Of a stretch of DNA of 26,255 nucleotides, positions 23,533 to 26,255 are shown piece by piece; the stretch's first letter is position 1; the number at the start of each line of letters is the position of its first letter. The notes beneath the pieces were generated by a model. It did not search any database and was not told the DNA's origin. It was given only the letters and a program-made list of their open reading frames with translations. A program made the position numbers and the translations under genes. Source of the stretch: an uncultured Prevotellaceae bacterium (GTDB lineage: Bacteria; Bacteroidota; Bacteroidia; Bacteroidales; Bacteroidaceae); assembly GCA_937877605.1 (NCBI GenBank), contig CALFJA010000063.1:1-26255 (forward strand). Direction: 5' to 3'.

Positions 23533-23830
23533 CAACCACACAACACACACAAGCCCCGAAAAAACACACCATTCAAGAACACCAAACACAAACAACACCA
23601 CCACAACACCCACAACACCCCAAAGCATACAAGCCGCAACACCAAAGGATAAAACACACAACACCACCCACAACCCGCAATAACAACCGTCCATAAGACC
23701 CACCCTGGTAAAAAAGCACCAACAAACCACAATCGCGCACCCACAAAATCGCAAAAACAACCAGACCACCCCAATCCCTGGCGCGATTTTTTACCCACAC
23801 ACACCAACCACCCCCCGCCTCAAAGTAGAT
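23533..23830. other. Convergent intergenic region of extreme A/C composition
   Basis: A 298-base gap between the CgeB-like gene and the flippase stop. By hand count 22 of the 180 bases at 23521-23700 are G or T. No coding sequence is credible; the minus-strand open frames are low-complexity Gly/Val/Cys/Leu/Trp products of the bias. It contains an interrupted inverted repeat at 23707-23795. Confidence 0.8.
23707..23795. terminator. Interrupted inverted repeat, possible bidirectional terminator
   Basis: GGTAAAAAA (23707-23715) and AATCGCGC (23731-23738) are both complementary to the continuous right arm GCGCGATTTTTTACC (23781-23795). The left arm is split by 15 bases and the loop is 42 bases. 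The right arm holds a run of six T, consistent with plus-strand termination after the CgeB-like gene. Function is inference. Confidence 0.4.
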
Positions 23831-25360
23831 TTAAGGCTCCCGCCTTTTCTGCACTCGCTGCTCCGTCAGGTGCCGCAGCAGATGACGCTCCCCACCGTCC
23901 ATGTCAAAGAAAATAAGTGCCAAAGTAGACACACCGCAAAGCCCACAGACCGCCAGCAGCCGGACAAAACCCGCCGGCATGAACAACAACGGGACGCAGC
24001 CCAACAACGACACAATGGCCGACACGCGAACGGCAGGCAGTAACACCTCGCGAAAATAGGAAAGCAACGACATCTGGCACTGACGCTTCATGAAATAAAT
24101 CTCAACCGCGGAGAACAAAACACCATAGATGAGAATGTTGGCCCAGTACATGGCTACCGGCGCCGAACCAAAGAGAAACAACAGGACCGTGACCGGTATG
24201 GATGAGAGATTGATCAGGCATATCATCTGGTTGAACCGTGCCACCCTACCTTCGGCGGCAATCGACGAATTGAACGAGATAGTGACCTGCTCAATCAAGG
24301 TGCGGACAAGATGCAACTGCGAGAAAACTACTGCCCACTGCGGGACCTCGTCAAGCCATATCTCAAGAATATAGGGCATCTCTATGATGCACGGCAGACT
24401 GAAAAACGCAAGGATGTAGAACGAATACTTGTTCCCCTTGAGCGATGCCAAGAGCATCGTAGCACGGTCGCCGCGACCCTCACTCTTGGCAAGTACCGGA
24501 TTCAGGGCTTTCAACATGTTGCGAGAGAATGCCATGAGCTGCCCCACCACCTGCGTAGCGATGCCCTGCGCCGCATTCAGTACCGCTCCGAAAAAGTGGT
24601 TGAGCACGATGCCCTGGCCGTAGTTGCCGAACAGCGACGAGGCAATGCCCAGCATGTTCCAGCCCGCGAAGCCTGCAAGCTCGCGGAACAGCGGCTTTTC
24701 AAAATCGCTGCGGAGATGCAGGCTGCACTCCCGATAATGCCTGTGGCAATACAGCATCATCATGGCAAGCGAACATATCGGCACCAGCGACATGAGTATG
24801 CCATAGAAAATCAGTCGGTCACCCGCAAAGCGGATGGTGACAAGGGCAATAATCAGTTTCAGCAGCGACTCTACCACTCCCACGATGGCGTAGAACTTCA
24901 TGTTCTCGTGGGCATTGATAGCAGCATCGTAAGGCACACCCAGCACCGTGAAGAAGGTACTTATCACCAGACAACCATAGACCACCTGCGAGGCAAAGAC
25001 ACGGTTGGGCGAGATGTTGAGCACACCATTGAAAACAACAAGCCCAACTATGGCAAACAAGACAAGGCTTATCACTGCCGTGAGCAAGTGGAGCAGGATA
25101 CTGTTGTTAAACACCCGCCGCTTGGCCATGAAGTCATCAGCACCTTCAGAATAGTTCATGTAGCGCTGGGTAGCCATCGCCATTGACGCATTCAGAAACG
25201 CCAGCATGGCCAAGACACCGCCTACGATGTTGAACAGACCGAAATCCTCAGTGCCCAAGCCCTGTACCACCAGCCGGACGGTATAGAGCAGGATACCCGT
25301 GGATATGAGCATCCGCAGGTAGAGAAATCCTGTGTTCTTTACAACTCGTTCGGCAATCAT
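23831..25360 (-). CDS. Wzx-type oligosaccharide flippase
   Basis: 509 residues with about twelve to fourteen hydrophobic segments. The N-terminus MIAERVVKNTGFLYLRMLISTGILLYTVRLVVQGLGTEDFGLFNIVGG is typical of MATE/MOP-fold polysaccharide flippases (short N-terminal helix, R..L..LG..D.G.FN). The middle contains FRELAGFAGWNMLGIASSLFGNYGQG near 228-252, and the end is basic and cytoplasmic. It would turn over the lipid-linked repeat unit from the inner to the outer face of the inner membrane for the EpsG-like polymerase. It lies 9 bases after the WcaI-type gene on the same strand and converges on the rest of the polysaccharide genes. Confidence 0.88.
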   Translation of the reverse strand: MIAERVVKNTGFLYLRMLISTGILLYTVRLVVQGLGTEDFGLFNIVGGVLAMLAFLNASMAMATQRYMNYSEGADDFMAKRRVFNNSILLHLLTAVISLVLFAIVGLVVFNGVLNISPNRVFASQVVYGCLVISTFFTVLGVPYDAAINAHENMKFYAIVGVVESLLKLIIALVTIRFAGDRLIFYGILMSLVPICSLAMMMLYCHRHYRECSLHLRSDFEKPLFRELAGFAGWNMLGIASSLFGNYGQGIVLNHFFGAVLNAAQGIATQVVGQLMAFSRNMLKALNPVLAKSEGRGDRATMLLASLKGNKYSFYILAFFSLPCIIEMPYILEIWLDEVPQWAVVFSQLHLVRTLIEQVTISFNSSIAAEGRVARFNQMICLINLSSIPVTVLLFLFGSAPVAMYWANILIYGVLFSAVEIYFMKRQCQMSLLSYFREVLLPAVRVSAIVSLLGCVPLLFMPAGFVRLLAVCGLCGVSTLALIFFDMDGGERHLLRHLTEQRVQKRREP

Positions 25361-25369
25361 CTTGGGAGG

Positions 25370-26255
25370 TTAAAGATATGTGATGATGCGGTTGATGATA
25401 GTTTCCTTACGGAAGTGCCGCTCATAATAGTTCTTGCCGTTCTGCCCATACTGCGCAAGGGCTTGGCCGCCGGTATTGCTTGCGAGTGCCTGCACATGCT
25501 GGGCAAGTCGGGCATAGTCGCCCGAAGCAGCAGTAAGCCCACATTGTGCCTCTTCGACAGTACGGCTGCCCTCGCCGGAAAGCATGGTCAAGATGGGTTT
25601 GCCGAATAACATGTAGGCCTGTATCTTCGATGGGATGGTCAGTGCAAAGATGTGTTCGTCTTTCAGAGCCACCAGCATGACATCGGCATGGACAAAGAGG
25701 GAAGGCATGTCGGACAGCGGCCTCCGTCCCAGCAGTGTCACGGTGTCATGCAATCCCAGTGCTTCCACCCGCCGTTCCACATAACTGCGCTGGCGGCCGT
25801 CGCCCACGATGAGCCATTGTATCCGCTTGTCGTCATGGGTGAGTGCTGCGGCATGCAAGATGGAATCGAAATCCTGCGCCACACCGATATTGCCGGCAAA
25901 CATCACACGGAAGCCACCGGGCAACTGCCGTGCATATTTCTCCCTGTCAACGACATCCGAGTCGCAGAAAATATCCTCAGCCCAGTTAGGCGCATAGACA
26001 AACCTGGCCTTGAAGGCACCCTTTTCCCTGATGGATTGTTCAAATGCAGGCGACTGTATGAAAATCGTGTCCATGTGGCGGTAGATGTTTCGCACCATGC
26101 GGTTCAACAGCCTTTCAGCCCATCGGTATTGCAAGGCTCCCGTCGAAAAGACACTTTCAGGCCACAGGTCCTGCACCCAGATACTGAGAGAGGCACCCGT
26201 CTGCTTCTTCACCCGGATGCCGGCATAAGCCTGTGTGATGGGCGAGGTGTCCCAA
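25370..26255 (-). CDS. WcaI/WbuB-type glycosyltransferase (partial, N-terminus beyond right edge)
   Basis: The frame is open through the right edge: reading from the edge it gives WDTSPITQAYAGIRVKKQTGAS, then SIWVQDLWPESVFSTGAL. These are the N-terminal halves of GT4 enzymes such as WcaI/WbuB, about 100 residues from the usual start, so that much is missing. The codon at 26212 is an internal GTG (Val), not a start. Later come FAGNIGVAQDFDSIL near 125, WLIVGDGRQR, LFVHADVMLVALKD, and a terminal FGKPILTMLSGEGS. It would add a sugar (GlcNAc- or Fuc-type donors are common in the family) to the repeat unit. It is followed 9 bases later by the flippase. The locus evidently continues to the right. 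Confidence 0.85.
   Translation of the reverse strand, partial: WDTSPITQAYAGIRVKKQTGASLSIWVQDLWPESVFSTGALQYRWAERLLNRMVRNIYRHMDTIFIQSPAFEQSIREKGAFKARFVYAPNWAEDIFCDSDVVDREKYARQLPGGFRVMFAGNIGVAQDFDSILHAAALTHDDKRIQWLIVGDGRQRSYVERRVEALGLHDTVTLLGRRPLSDMPSLFVHADVMLVALKDEHIFALTIPSKIQAYMLFGKPILTMLSGEGSRTVEEAQCGLTAASGDYARLAQHVQALASNTGGQALAQYGQNGKNYYERHFRKETIINRIITYL

Noticed and set aside
23347..23807. Two minus-strand frames of 107 and 140 codons at the convergent gap
   Set aside because: Composition is almost only Val, Gly, Cys, Leu, Trp and Phe, as expected from translating G/T-rich DNA; no start context or homology pattern.
24311..25186. 291-codon plus-strand frame opposite the flippase
   Set aside because: Antisense to a hydrophobic protein; the product is His/Arg/Glu-rich, as expected from the reverse complement.

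Overview
The window looks like a chromosomal segment from a Bacteroidales bacterium, probably Prevotellaceae. The grounds are a FimB/Mfa2-type lipoprotein, Bacteroidetes-style LptE and SecG genes in one tight operon, tandem deoxynucleoside kinases, a GT2/DUF4922/SpoIID fusion protein, and several -7 elements matching TAnnTTTG (the Bacteroidetes sigma-ABfr promoter). Shine-Dalgarno sequences are mostly absent. Species assignment is inference.

Layout. Bases 1-680 (-) hold a fimbrial-anchor-type lipoprotein that runs off the left edge. 820-2151 (+) is a LolA-like protein followed by a membrane polyferredoxin, closed by a perfect 18-bp hairpin. A tRNA-His(GTG) with promoter, encoded CCA and terminator follows on (-). 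2470-5364 (-) is an operon reading sigma-54 activator, lptE, a TPR-like protein, secG. 5507-6804 (-) has two tandem deoxynucleoside kinases. 6946-10106 (-) is rlmN, a divergent pdxA homologue and a flippase-like membrane protein. 10107-10536 is a divergent intergenic region with two predicted promoters and a cluster of hairpins. 10537-15702 (+) carries a 1263-residue fusion (two GT2-like regions, a GalT/HIT-like DUF4922 phosphorylase region and a SpoIID/LytB domain), followed by an AmpG-type permease. After an AT-rich, gene-free gap, 16101-26255 is an exopolysaccharide/capsule locus.

The exopolysaccharide genes make an almost complete Wzx/Wzy pathway: initiating phosphoglycosyl transferase, SLBB outer-membrane export protein, Wzz chain-length regulator, EpsG-like polymerase and two glycosyltransferases on (+). 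Converging on them on (-) are a Wzx flippase and a WcaI-type glycosyltransferase that runs off the right edge.

The most unusual items are: the four-part fusion, which has no signal peptide although its last domain belongs to a peptidoglycan lytic transglycosylase family, next to an AmpG-type muropeptide permease; a PdxA homologue lacking most of the catalytic metal and substrate residues; an 8-bp repeat family (AAACGACC) present twice inside the TPR gene and once directly against the ampG start codon; and an extreme A/C-versus-G/T strand bias at the convergent end of the exopolysaccharide genes.
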